NCBI GenBank assembly: GCA_035288405.1
Contig: DATEAK010000063.1
Span: 1 to 9,269, forward strand
Direction: 5' to 3'
Source: JACPSX01 sp035288405 [NCBI: bacterium]
Lineage (GTDB): Bacteria; JACPSX01
DNA: 9,269 nucleotides
The notes below the pieces were generated by a model. It was given only the letters and a program-made list of their open reading frames with translations, made no database searches and was not told the DNA's origin. Below, one piece after another: positions 1-5,498 of the stretch (the stretch's first letter is position 1; each line of letters opens with the position of its first letter). A program made the position numbers and the translations under genes.

Positions 1-281
1 CCCGCGTTATTGACCAGAATATCGATCTGTCCGAAACGCTGGAGAGTTTGCTCAACCAGTTTTTTGTAAGACTCCCGGCGGGCCACATCGAGACTCAAGG
101 CCAGGACTTCAGCTCCTGTTTCCTCCTGAACCTCTCGCTCGGTCTTGCGAAGCGTATCCTCTCCCCGCGCACAGATGGTCAACCGGGCTCCCTCTCTGGC
201 CAGCCCCAGGGCAATGGCTCTGCCCAAACCCTTACTTGAAGCCAAAACGATAGCGACACGACCCCGCAACCCAAGATCCAT
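1..281 (-). CDS. SDR-family NAD(P)-dependent oxidoreductase, N-terminal part
   Basis: Short-chain dehydrogenase/reductase, presumably a soluble NAD(P)H-dependent enzyme; the substrate cannot be told from this half. The first 93 codons are present and the gene runs off the left edge. After the start comes the Rossmann beta strand RVAIVLASSKGLGRAIALG (residues about 8-26), whose ASSKGLG replaces the usual TGxxxGIG nucleotide-binding motif; this A-for-G variant is seen in FabG-like SDRs. A conserved LDV follows near residue 65, and FGQIDILVNNAG (the SDR NNAG motif) lies at the window edge. The catalytic Ser-Tyr-Lys region lies outside the window. The ATG at 281-279 is preceded by an AAAGGGGGAG Shine-Dalgarno, and a TTGTCA/TATAAT promoter lies upstream. 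It is transcribed divergently from the thioesterase gene. The family call is secure; a name such as 3-oxoacyl-ACP reductase would be a guess. Confidence 0.93.
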   Translation of the reverse strand, partial: MDLGLRGRVAIVLASSKGLGRAIALGLAREGARLTICARGEDTLRKTEREVQEETGAEVLALSLDVARRESYKKLVEQTLQRFGQIDILVNNA

Positions 282-334
282 TGGCTCCCCCTTTACCGTG
301 CTAACCCTTGCTGAAAATCAATACGGCAGGCGTC

Positions 335-363
335 ATTATACGGTCCTTGCTAAATCCTGACAA
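335..363 (-). promoter_or_regulatory. Sigma70-type promoter for the SDR gene
   Basis: On the minus strand a TTGTCA -35 box (363-358) and a perfect TATAAT -10 box (340-335) are separated by 17 bp. Transcription would start near 328, giving a leader of about 47 nt before the SDR ATG at 281. This sits in the 310-bp gap between the divergent SDR and thioesterase genes; apart from the two promoters I see only a minor hairpin there. Confidence 0.72.
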
Positions 364-500
364 GTTACCGTCCGAACCGCCAGCAATCAGCTTTCGTCGA
401 GACAAACCATCCTTTCACCAATCAACCGTCAGCTTCGGAGTCCCGAAGTTCTTACTCACTTTCCCGGCTCCCTGGCTGAGCGATGATTGCTGACCCGCCC

Positions 501-530
501 CTTGACCCTACGTCAAGCCACCGATATCAT
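501..530 (+). promoter_or_regulatory. Promoter with palindromic operator for the thioesterase-AKR-selenoprotein cluster
   Basis: A TTGACC -35 box (502-507) and a TATCAT -10 box (525-530) are spaced by exactly 17 bp, and transcription would start near 537. The -35 box is embedded in a perfect inverted repeat, CTTGAC-N5-GTCAAG (501-517, 6-bp arms), which extends into the spacer. A dimeric regulator bound here would occlude or reposition RNA polymerase. A MerR-type or other small-dyad regulator is possible, but no regulator gene is in the window. The promoter match is seen in the sequence; the operator role is inference. Confidence 0.6.
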
Positions 531-591
531 TCCCACAGCACCAAAGTGGTCCCGAAATACCGTAATTCCCATCATACGAAGCGAGGGCCTC

Positions 592-1014
592 ATGATCGAA
601 CAAATCGAACACATGCGAGTCCGCTGGATCGACACCGATGCGGCCGGCCACATCCACTACGCGGCTGTCTGGAACTATTTCGAAACTGCCGAGCACGAGC
701 TCTTGAGAACCTTGGGGGTCCCGTATTCCAGAATGCACCAAAAGCTGGGCTTCCCCAGAGTGGAAGTCTGGGCCCGCTTTAAAAAGCCGCTTTACTACGA
801 CGACGAGATTGACGTCCACTGCCGGATCGAGAAGGTCGGTCGCTCTACCGTCATGTTCCACTATCAGATCTTCAAAGAAAGTCTGCTCAGCGTGGAAGGG
901 GGACTTACCATCGTGACGGTCAACGGCCGCGGAAAGCCGATTTCCCACCCGCCTCACTTCCGCAAGTCCCTGAGCAGGGCGCTGCTTAAGACAACCAAGA
1001 GAGGGAAGAAATGA
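592..1014 (+). CDS. Hotdog-fold acyl-CoA thioesterase (4HBT/YbgC-like)
   Basis: Predicted cytosolic thioesterase that hydrolyses an acyl-CoA or aryl-CoA to the free acid and CoA. The 140-aa product has the usual length for a single hotdog domain. The signature RWIDTDAAGHIHYAAVWNYF (residues 11-30) matches the 4-hydroxybenzoyl-CoA thioesterase/YbgC family; Asp16 aligns with the catalytic Asp17 of the Pseudomonas 4HBA-CoA enzyme. A later beta strand, YYDDEIDVHCRIEKVGRSTV, fits the rest of the fold. The reading frame is open back to 487, but the ATG at 592 is chosen because GAGGG lies 5 to 6 nt upstream and the DTD motif then sits at the usual distance from the N terminus. Its TGA overlaps the ATG of the aldo/keto reductase (ATGA), so the two are probably translationally coupled. 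Substrate specificity cannot be read from the sequence. Confidence 0.9.
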   Translation: MIEQIEHMRVRWIDTDAAGHIHYAAVWNYFETAEHELLRTLGVPYSRMHQKLGFPRVEVWARFKKPLYYDDEIDVHCRIEKVGRSTVMFHYQIFKESLLSVEGGLTIVTVNGRGKPISHPPHFRKSLSRALLKTTKRGKK

Positions 1015-2126
1015 GCCGGACAAACAGCGCCACGGAAACCGGCACCCGGCGCTATCAAGACCGGATTCCGGGTCTACCCGCGGATCACTTCCGCCGTCTT
1101 CCGGAGCCACCGGGGGCTTGGGTTTCCTCCATAGGTCTGGGCACGTACCTAGGCAATCACGACGATGCCACGGATGAATTGTACCGGGAAGCCATCAGCC
1201 GGGCTCTTCAGGTCGGATGCAATGTGATCGATACGGCAATCAACTACCGCTGCCAGCGCAGCGAACGCATTATCGGCGAAGTGCTCGAGCGCAGCTTCCA
1301 GGCGGGGACCTTGCACCGGAACGAGGTCGTTGTTTCCACGAAAGGGGGATTTATTCCCTTCGATAGCGAGCCTCCCGCCAATCCCGCGGGCTACTTCCGG
1401 GACACCTTCGCGCACACCGGGGTGATTCAGCCCGGTGAGGTGGTGGCAGGCTGCCACTGCCTTGCTCCCCAATATCTCTCCCACCAGTTGGAGTGCAGCC
1501 GCCGCAACCTCCGTCTCGATTGCATCGACATCTACTACATTCACAACCCTGAAACGCAATTAGCGGAGATCCCACAGTCGGAATTTCACGACAGGATGCT
1601 TAGGGCTTTTGAGTGCATGGAGGAGGCAGTCTCCGCAGGGCGCATCCGTCTGTACGGCACCGCCACCTGGAACGGCTATCGTACTCCTCCTGAAGGGGCT
1701 GAACACCTCGATCTGGCCGAGCTTTTAGGACTGGCCCGTCAAGTAGCAGGCGAAAACCATCACTTTCGGATCATCCAACTCCCCTACAACCTGGCCATGA
1801 CCGAAGCCTTTGCTCTGAAGACCCAGAAGCTCAACGGGAAGCTTTTAAGCCCTCTGGAAGCCTGCGCCGAGCTCGGGATATACGCGATGGCCAGTGCCTC
1901 CGTCTTCCAGGGCAGAGCCACTCGTCATCTGCCGGAATTTCTCGCCTCGGCTTTCCCTGGACTGCGCACGGATGCTCAAAGAGCCATTCAATTTGTACGA
2001 TCGACTCCCGGATTGGGAACCGCTCTGGTGGGAATGAAACAAAGAGCCCACGTGGAAGACAACCTTGACACCGCCCGGATTGCCCCCGTCGCTCCCGCGG
2101 TGATTGAAAAGTTTTTCGGCTCGTAA
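1011..2126 (+). CDS. Aldo/keto reductase
   Basis: NAD(P)H-dependent oxidoreductase of the AKR superfamily, a (beta/alpha)8 barrel of 371 aa with no signal peptide. The full catalytic tetrad is visible: Asp74 and Tyr79 in VIDTAINY, Lys111 in VVSTKGG, and His178 in IYYIHNPE. IGLGTYLG (about 41-48) is the first strand and LGTALVGMKQ (about 336-345) the cofactor-binding end. Lys and His are about 67 residues apart, roughly twice the usual spacing, so there is an insertion of about 30 residues carrying a CHC triplet (148-150). The enzyme resembles the long AKRs related to L-galactose dehydrogenase-type proteins rather than small AKR1-type ones; this is a family impression, not a substrate call. 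The start overlaps the thioesterase stop by 4 bp, and a 40-bp gap separates it from the selenoprotein gene. Confidence 0.9.
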   Translation: MSRTNSATETGTRRYQDRIPGLPADHFRRLPEPPGAWVSSIGLGTYLGNHDDATDELYREAISRALQVGCNVIDTAINYRCQRSERIIGEVLERSFQAGTLHRNEVVVSTKGGFIPFDSEPPANPAGYFRDTFAHTGVIQPGEVVAGCHCLAPQYLSHQLECSRRNLRLDCIDIYYIHNPETQLAEIPQSEFHDRMLRAFECMEEAVSAGRIRLYGTATWNGYRTPPEGAEHLDLAELLGLARQVAGENHHFRIIQLPYNLAMTEAFALKTQKLNGKLLSPLEACAELGIYAMASASVFQGRATRHLPEFLASAFPGLRTDAQRAIQFVRSTPGLGTALVGMKQRAHVEDNLDTARIAPVAPAVIEKFFGS

Positions 2127-2166
2127 ACGATCGGAGAGCTATGAAACAAAGCAGGAAGAGGAGACC

Positions 2167-2403
2167 ATGCCTATGGAGATTACAATCACCTACTGCGGAG
2201 AGTGAAACTACAAACCAGAGGCTGCAAGTTTGCAGCAGGCCATCCGCAAGAGTACGGGTCTTGAATCGAAGCTCGTCGAGGGGCGCGCTGGTGTTTTCGA
2301 TGTTCGAGTCGACGGCAAGCTGATCTTCTCCCACTTTCAAACGGGCCGCTTTCCGAAGCCCGAAGAGATCCTGGCCAAGATCCGGGAGATCCAAAAACCT
2401 TAA
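2167..2403 (+). CDS. SelT/SelW/SelH-family selenoprotein (in-frame UGA = Sec)
   Basis: Small thioredoxin-like (Rdx) redox protein of 78 residues. Read straight through the TGA at 2203-2205, the frame gives ITYCGEUNYKPEAASLQQAI, then LVEGRAGVFDVRVDGKLIFS and GRFPKPEEILAKIREI. This matches the SelW pattern across the full usual length. The TGA falls exactly at the second redox position of the CxxC/CxxU motif (Cys10-Gly-Glu-Sec13), so it is a selenocysteine codon rather than a nonsense mutation; no frame disruption is seen elsewhere. A hairpin suited to a bacterial SECIS follows. The ATG at 2167 has AGGAAG 8 nt upstream; the in-frame ATG at 2173, with GGAG 9 nt upstream, is an alternative. The gene is probably co-transcribed with the aldo/keto reductase. 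Family members are thought to act as thiol/selenol redox proteins; the partner is unknown. SelA, SelB and tRNA-Sec must be encoded elsewhere in the genome. Confidence 0.93.
2221..2236 (+). promoter_or_regulatory. Candidate bacterial SECIS hairpin
   Basis: GCTGC (2221-2225) and GCAGC (2232-2236) form a perfect 5-bp stem closing the loop AAGUUU, which contains the GU found in bacterial SECIS apical loops. The loop G at 2228 is 22 nt after the UGA (2203-2205), within the spacing known for SelB-binding elements inside coding regions. The two A-U pairs next to the stem could also close, tightening the loop. I see no strong lower stem. Confidence 0.65.
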
Positions 2404-3008
2404 CGGCGCCGTGGGCGCGGCGCTAATCCCCGTTCCCAGAGAATCTCAGGTTCCTGTAGATGATGGGAAATCCAGCGGGACAGGACAAAGAAGAGATCTC
2501 CGAGCCGGTTCAGATAAATTTGTGGCCATGGACCCACGTTTTCCTGACGAGAGAGTTTTACAACCTCGCGCTCCGCTCTCCGGCATACGGTGCGGCACTG
2601 GTGCAGAAAGCTGCTCAACTTTCCTCCCCCCGGAAGGACAAAGGACTTCAGCGGCTTCAGGTCTTTCTGAAAGCGATCCATAAGCGCCTCCATCTCTTTG
2701 ACCTGCGCTTCGCAGATTCGGACAGAAGAAGGACGATCCGCTTCGCCCGGAGTGGCCAGCTCCGCTCCCAGATCAAAAAGCTGCTGCTGCACCTGGCGCA
2801 AAATCTCCTCCAACTCGGCGCGGACGGTAGACTGTTTCCGCAATTCTCGATTGAGCGCCCTGACGATCCCAACGCTCGCATTCAGCTCGTCAACCGTTCC
2901 GAAAGCCTCGATCCGAGGAGAATCCTTTGGAACCCGGCGGCCACCGACAAGCCCCGTTTCCCCTTTGTCTCCGGCCCGGGTATAGACGCGATCAATCCGT
3001 ATCGTCAC
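2400..3008 (-). CDS. pduO: ATP:cob(I)alamin adenosyltransferase, PduO/MMAB type
   Basis: Transfers the 5'-deoxyadenosyl group of ATP to cob(I)alamin, giving adenosylcobalamin; a cytosolic trimer in the known family. The 202-aa product shows all the family blocks: the N-terminal ATP-binding YTRAGDKGETGLVGG, IEAFGTVDELNASVG, the helical motif LPGGGKLSSFLHQCRTVCRRAERE, and the C-terminal YLNRLGDLFFVLSR. The usual TRTGD is TRAGD here. The GTG at 3008 is chosen over an in-frame GTG at 3023 because GGAGG (3021-3017) lies 8 nt upstream and the protein then begins VTIRIDRVYTR, as expected. Its TAA interlocks with that of the convergent selenoprotein gene. A 38-codon ORF upstream overlaps the start by GTGA. 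I see no cobalamin riboswitch. The family assignment is secure; the client B12 enzyme is not in the window. Confidence 0.95.
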   Translation of the reverse strand: MTIRIDRVYTRAGDKGETGLVGGRRVPKDSPRIEAFGTVDELNASVGIVRALNRELRKQSTVRAELEEILRQVQQQLFDLGAELATPGEADRPSSVRICEAQVKEMEALMDRFQKDLKPLKSFVLPGGGKLSSFLHQCRTVCRRAEREVVKLSRQENVGPWPQIYLNRLGDLFFVLSRWISHHLQEPEILWERGLAPRPRRR

Positions 3009-3121
3009 CGCACAAACCTCCACGTCTCATCACTGGTATCGATTTGCCGGCTCCGGAATCTCCACTCACCGGCTGTCAAACCGCACGAGGTCTCCACTCG
3101 CGTCTCCTGACTCATTTCCAT
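3005..3121 (-). CDS. Candidate 38-aa leader ORF upstream of the adenosyltransferase
   Basis: A short frame beginning MEMSQETRVETSCGLTAGEW and ending TWRFVR runs from the ATG at 3121 (or 3115) to a TGA at 3007-3005. That TGA overlaps the GTG start of the adenosyltransferase as GTGA, and the downstream Shine-Dalgarno lies inside it. A candidate promoter ends about 27 bp upstream of the ATG, so this ORF would be the first on the transcript. The Shine-Dalgarno is poor (GAGGG, about 12 nt from the first ATG). The peptide is polar, has one Cys and no membrane segment, and I do not recognise it. It may be a small protein, a coupling leader or a chance frame. Confidence 0.35.
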   Translation of the reverse strand: MEMSQETRVETSCGLTAGEWRFRSRQIDTSDETWRFVR

Positions 3122-3147
3122 GGCTGCCGGCAACCCTCGCAAGCACT

Positions 3148-3177
3148 ATTAAGTAAGAAGCAAAGATCCTCTGTCAA
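3148..3177 (-). promoter_or_regulatory. Candidate promoter for the adenosyltransferase unit
   Basis: A consensus TTGACA -35 box (3177-3172) is followed, after 18 bp, by CTTAAT (3153-3148), a 4-of-6 match to the -10 box. It begins 30 bp after the end of the EamA transporter gene. The adenosyltransferase can therefore be transcribed separately from the transporter. The weak -10 box lowers confidence. Confidence 0.45.
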
Positions 3178-3206
3178 CTCCAAACCGAAGAAAAAGAGTC
3201 ACCACC

Positions 3207-4067
3207 TCAGCGTGCCGTAATCGCTGCCGACCCCAAAACAACCAGCACCCCCCCCAGGAAAATCCGCCAGGTGACCCGTTCCACGTCCCGCAGAAACAGA
3301 AAGCTCAACAAAATGGCGAAGAGGGGACGGGTGCTCAATAGGGGAGAAACCACAACGACATCTCCATGGTTTAGACTGACAAACATAAAAAGAATCGCGA
3401 CGGCAGAGGAAACGCCCGAAGCCACATAATACCATCCGGCCAATCTGCTCATCGTGAGACGGCCTTCTCCCCGGCGTACAGAAGCAAAAATCCCCACGAG
3501 AACCGCAGCGGACAGAGAATTGACCGTGGCTCCAAGAAGTGGATCCGGGATTTCCCCTAGACCCCACTTGCGGATGACCGTGGAGATACCGTAGAAGGCA
3601 GTCGCCAGAATGGCATACAAGAGGTCTTGGAGACGCCACGGGCGATGTTCCCGCTTCTCTTGGCTTAAGTTCATCACCCCGAGGATGATCAGTACGGTCC
3701 CCAGAATAATCTGCAAGGTCAGGACTTCCCCCAGGAACCAGCGGGCCACGACCACGGTCAGCAAGGGCTCCGTGGCATATATGAGGGACGAGCGGGACAC
3801 CCCCACCCGGCTGATCGCAATGAAGCTAAAGACTCTCCCCAGCCCCGGCGCGCAAAACCCCGCCAGGGCAAAGATCAGGATTCCGACCAGAAGCAGGTGT
3901 TCGGAGGGAACCATCAACAGGGCAACCCCCACGAGCAGCAAGGCCCCCGCCCCCACTGAAAGGAGGACTCCGGCCAAGGGGTCCGAGCCCTTGAGAGCCT
4001 TCTTGGCAAAAATGTAGGAAGACGCGTAGCACAGGGAAGACAGGAGTGCAAACAGTTCCGCCGGCAT
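3207..4067 (-). CDS. EamA/DMT-family transporter
   Basis: Inner-membrane protein of the drug/metabolite transporter superfamily, 286 aa, with about ten hydrophobic segments arranged as two EamA repeats of about 140 residues. The first repeat begins with LFALLSSLCYASSYIFAKKAL and ends near TVLIILGVMNLSQEK; a charged linker REHRPWRLQD follows; the second begins with LLYAILATAFYGISTVIRKW and ends VLVVLGSAAITAR. Repeat ends carry the family pattern, seen as YATEPLLTVVVARWFLGEVLTLQ and LLSTRPLFAILLSFLFLRDVE. Members export or import small metabolites such as amino acids, nucleotide precursors or amines; no substrate can be inferred. The ATG at 4067 is preferred over upstream frame extensions because GGAG lies 4 nt before it and the first helix then starts at once. 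It is followed by the adenosyltransferase on the same strand, but a promoter between them suggests they are separable. Confidence 0.92.
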   Translation of the reverse strand: MPAELFALLSSLCYASSYIFAKKALKGSDPLAGVLLSVGAGALLLVGVALLMVPSEHLLLVGILIFALAGFCAPGLGRVFSFIAISRVGVSRSSLIYATEPLLTVVVARWFLGEVLTLQIILGTVLIILGVMNLSQEKREHRPWRLQDLLYAILATAFYGISTVIRKWGLGEIPDPLLGATVNSLSAAVLVGIFASVRRGEGRLTMSRLAGWYYVASGVSSAVAILFMFVSLNHGDVVVVSPLLSTRPLFAILLSFLFLRDVERVTWRIFLGGVLVVLGSAAITAR

Positions 4068-4336
4068 GAATCTCCATTGAATTAAAAGTTGATTATGGTG
4101 GCACATTTCGCCGCGCGAGTAAACGGAGGAAACTACCTGCCAATATCCCTTCTTCGCTTATGGAATTACGAATCCGGTAGCCTCGCCGTTGAGCCTGGAA
4201 GTGGGGCACGGGGGAAGGAACTCGATCCGAATCTATTCTTCGCGCAGCATGCTTTGCGGGATCCGAGAAGGTGACAGTGAGTGAAGGCTCACGGAGAACG
4301 AGAGCACGGAAACCAACCGCGGGCCGGGAAACTTTT

Positions 4337-4618
4337 TCAGGATGCCAGTCTGCAACGCCCATGCTTGGCCAGAAATCCCGGCAACATACAACTCACGAGC
4401 CGGTAGGCCTCCTGATCCCGGGAAACCACGCGAAAAGCCTCCTCACACAAAAGGGCAATTAAAACTCCAAAGGGCACGGTAATCCGAATGGTTTCCCGCT
4501 TTACGTTAGCCATCGCCTGATTCCCCCAAGCTGGTTGGATGCCCTCCCCCGAGTAGCATATCGGCGATTTCCATTCTTCCCTTGATCTCGATTCCATCCC
4601 TCGCCCCGGCAAGATCAA
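4337..4618 (-). CDS. Doubtful hypothetical protein, up to 93 aa
   Basis: This frame starts at a TTG (4618-4616) with AGGAGG 9 nt upstream. Alternative starts are an ATG at 4597, beginning MESRSREEW, and an ATG at 4513, beginning MANVKRETIRITVPFGVLIA and preceded by GGGGGA. The segment after the last ATG has a short hydrophobic stretch (ITVPFGVLIALLCEEAFRVV) and looks the most protein-like. I do not recognise it. A promoter-like pair lies about 75 bp upstream. It could be a small orphan gene or chance, and the true start is undecided. Confidence 0.3.
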   Translation of the reverse strand: MILPGRGMESRSREEWKSPICYSGEGIQPAWGNQAMANVKRETIRITVPFGVLIALLCEEAFRVVSRDQEAYRLVSCMLPGFLAKHGRCRLAS

Positions 4619-4693
4619 AAAACCATCCCTCCTTACCGGGACATACTGAACAAACCGCCCTCTTCACTGACACATAGGTCAGGAACGGAGGAG

Positions 4694-4721
4694 ACTATAT
4701 AAAGACGACGGGGGCTGTGAA
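4694..4721 (-). promoter_or_regulatory. Possible promoter for the 4337-4618 ORF
   Basis: TTCACA (4721-4716) and TATAGT (4699-4694), each a 5-of-6 match to the sigma70 boxes, are spaced by 16 bp on the minus strand. Transcription would begin near 4687, and a CTGAC-N6-GTCAG dyad (4682-4667) would fall in the leader. The pairing fits, but no secure gene follows. Confidence 0.35.
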
Positions 4722-4746
4722 TCCCTGCGATTGGGACCGGGATCCT

Positions 4747-4783
4747 CCGCGGTTTTTCCTCCCGCGCGCGAGAAACACCGCGG
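4747..4783. repeat. Strong inverted repeat of unknown role
   Basis: CCGCGGTTTTTC (4747-4758) and GAAACACCGCGG (4772-4783) pair over 12 positions with one mismatch, enclosing a 13-nt loop rich in CG. It lies 32 bp downstream of the STAS-like gene's stop. There is no U-run after it on either strand, so it is not a classic intrinsic terminator. It could stabilise the 3' end of the STAS-like mRNA or bind a protein. Confidence 0.5.
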
Positions 4784-4814
4784 CCGATCCACTCGAGAAA
4801 GGTGAAGAAGAGAC

Positions 4815-5399
4815 TCAGGCAGGGGAGCTCAGAATAGGGCGGTAAACGAACTGTCTGCCGGCGGGGCTCATGGTGCGTTCCTCACGCACAACAAGCCGAG
4901 CCTTATAAAGGTTGAGCAGCCGGGTGCCGCTCGTGTTCAGCTCGATGTGGAGTATTTCCGCCATCTGTCGAGCCGTCACCTCGCACTGCTTGACAACAAA
5001 GTCCAGGGTCTCCCGCAAATAGTTGTTCAAAACACCCAGGATCTCCCAGTCAGCCCCCTTCTGTTTTCCCAGAACGGCGAGACGTTTTCGCTCCAGAGCC
5101 ACCTCGATGTTTTCCTTATGACTTTCCGAAATATTTTGGAGGACAATGTAGCGGTCCCCATACTCCCCCCCAACCAGCCGGGCGACGAGTTTGGCCACCA
5201 CCTCGTCAGCGCACGAAAAATCAATCACCTCCACTCGGGAAAAATCCAGGTAGGCAATTGTTGCTTGCGGGGACTGAAGCAGTTTCTCCTCAATGTTCCG
5301 TCTCAGGGATTCTCCCGTATGACGGTTCACCAGGGGATGCGAGCCGTTGGGAAACTGCTCCCGGAGAAGATCGACAACATCGATTTGCAGCTCGGACAT
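4815..5399 (-). CDS. STAS-like (DUF4325-type) protein with C-terminal winged helix
   Basis: Predicted cytosolic regulatory protein of 194 aa. Residues about 25-110 look like the STAS-like domain: a Leu/Arg-rich helix, then ATIAYLDFSRVEVIDFSCAD followed by EVVAKLVARLV, and RYIVLQNISESHKENIEVAL. The VxDxS-type turn is characteristic of this fold. Residues about 135-190, beginning VTARQMAEILHIELNTSGTR and continuing LLNLYKARLVVREERTMSPA, look like a winged helix with a beta wing ending FVYRPI. The frame is open back to 5465, but that TTG is part of a TTGACA -35 box, so the ATG at 5399 (GGGG about 8 nt upstream) is the start. It has its own promoter 3' of the deformylase gene, with a perfect palindrome at the transcription start. 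I infer a DNA-binding regulator that may control itself. The domain names rest on pattern recognition, not a search. Confidence 0.75.
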   Translation of the reverse strand: MSELQIDVVDLLREQFPNGSHPLVNRHTGESLRRNIEEKLLQSPQATIAYLDFSRVEVIDFSCADEVVAKLVARLVGGEYGDRYIVLQNISESHKENIEVALERKRLAVLGKQKGADWEILGVLNNYLRETLDFVVKQCEVTARQMAEILHIELNTSGTRLLNLYKARLVVREERTMSPAGRQFVYRPILSSPA

Positions 5400-5422
5400 A
5401 AGATGACCCCATTTGTTCAATA

Positions 5423-5436
5423 CTTTCAATTGAAAG
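5423..5436. promoter_or_regulatory. Perfect 14-bp palindrome, candidate operator
   Basis: CTTTCAATTGAAAG is a perfect palindrome that starts immediately after the -10 box of the STAS-like gene and spans the expected transcription start. With small gaps the symmetry extends outward (CAATAC on one side, GTATATTG on the other). A dimer bound here would block initiation. The position suggests repression, and the downstream protein itself is the obvious candidate ligand. Confidence 0.6.
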
Positions 5437-5465
5437 AGTATATTGATCCCTACAATAAATGTCAA
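5437..5465 (-). promoter_or_regulatory. Sigma70 promoter of the STAS-like gene
   Basis: TTGACA (5465-5460) and TATACT (5442-5437) with a 17-bp spacer on the minus strand: a perfect -35 box and a 5-of-6 -10 box. Transcription would begin near 5430, about 30 nt before the ATG at 5399. The region around it is markedly AT-rich compared with its surroundings. Confidence 0.82.
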
Positions 5466-5498
5466 GGGAGGTTGGTTCCAAATACTCCTATAAACTCT

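Larger units (their letters stand above)
4068..4814. other. 747-bp stretch without a secure gene
   Basis: Between the EamA start and the STAS-like stop I see only low-confidence elements: one minus-strand ORF (4618-4337) with a promoter-like pair and Shine-Dalgarno, a perfect short inverted repeat (CTGAC-N6-GTCAG, 4667-4682), and a strong inverted repeat at 4747-4783. The 269 bp just before the EamA gene (4068-4336) holds no convincing promoter, RNA gene or ORF. I looked for tRNA T-loops and found none that pair. Confidence 0.6.

Noticed and set aside
433-448. Hairpin CTTCGG-AGTC-CCGAAG
   Set aside because: It is only a 6-bp stem in the gap between divergent promoters; no gene ends there, so a terminator role makes no sense.
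508-1110. 200-aa minus-strand open frame
   Set aside because: It is antisense to the thioesterase gene and its promoter; no plausible product.
2141-2323. 60-aa plus-strand frame overlapping the selenoprotein gene
   Set aside because: It reads the selenoprotein DNA in another frame, its product has no family pattern, and the SelW frame explains the same bases far better.
2460-3110. 216-aa plus-strand open frame
   Set aside because: It is antisense to the cobalamin adenosyltransferase gene, which has all family motifs.
3102-3112. AGTCAGGAGAC on the minus strand, resembling part of the cobalamin-riboswitch B12 box, upstream of the adenosyltransferase
   Set aside because: Only this 11-mer matches; the following bases and the other conserved riboswitch blocks are missing, and the room between promoter and gene is too small.
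3190-3206. GAG...CTC followed by TTTTT after the EamA stop, as a terminator
   Set aside because: The stem is only 3 bp, too weak to call.
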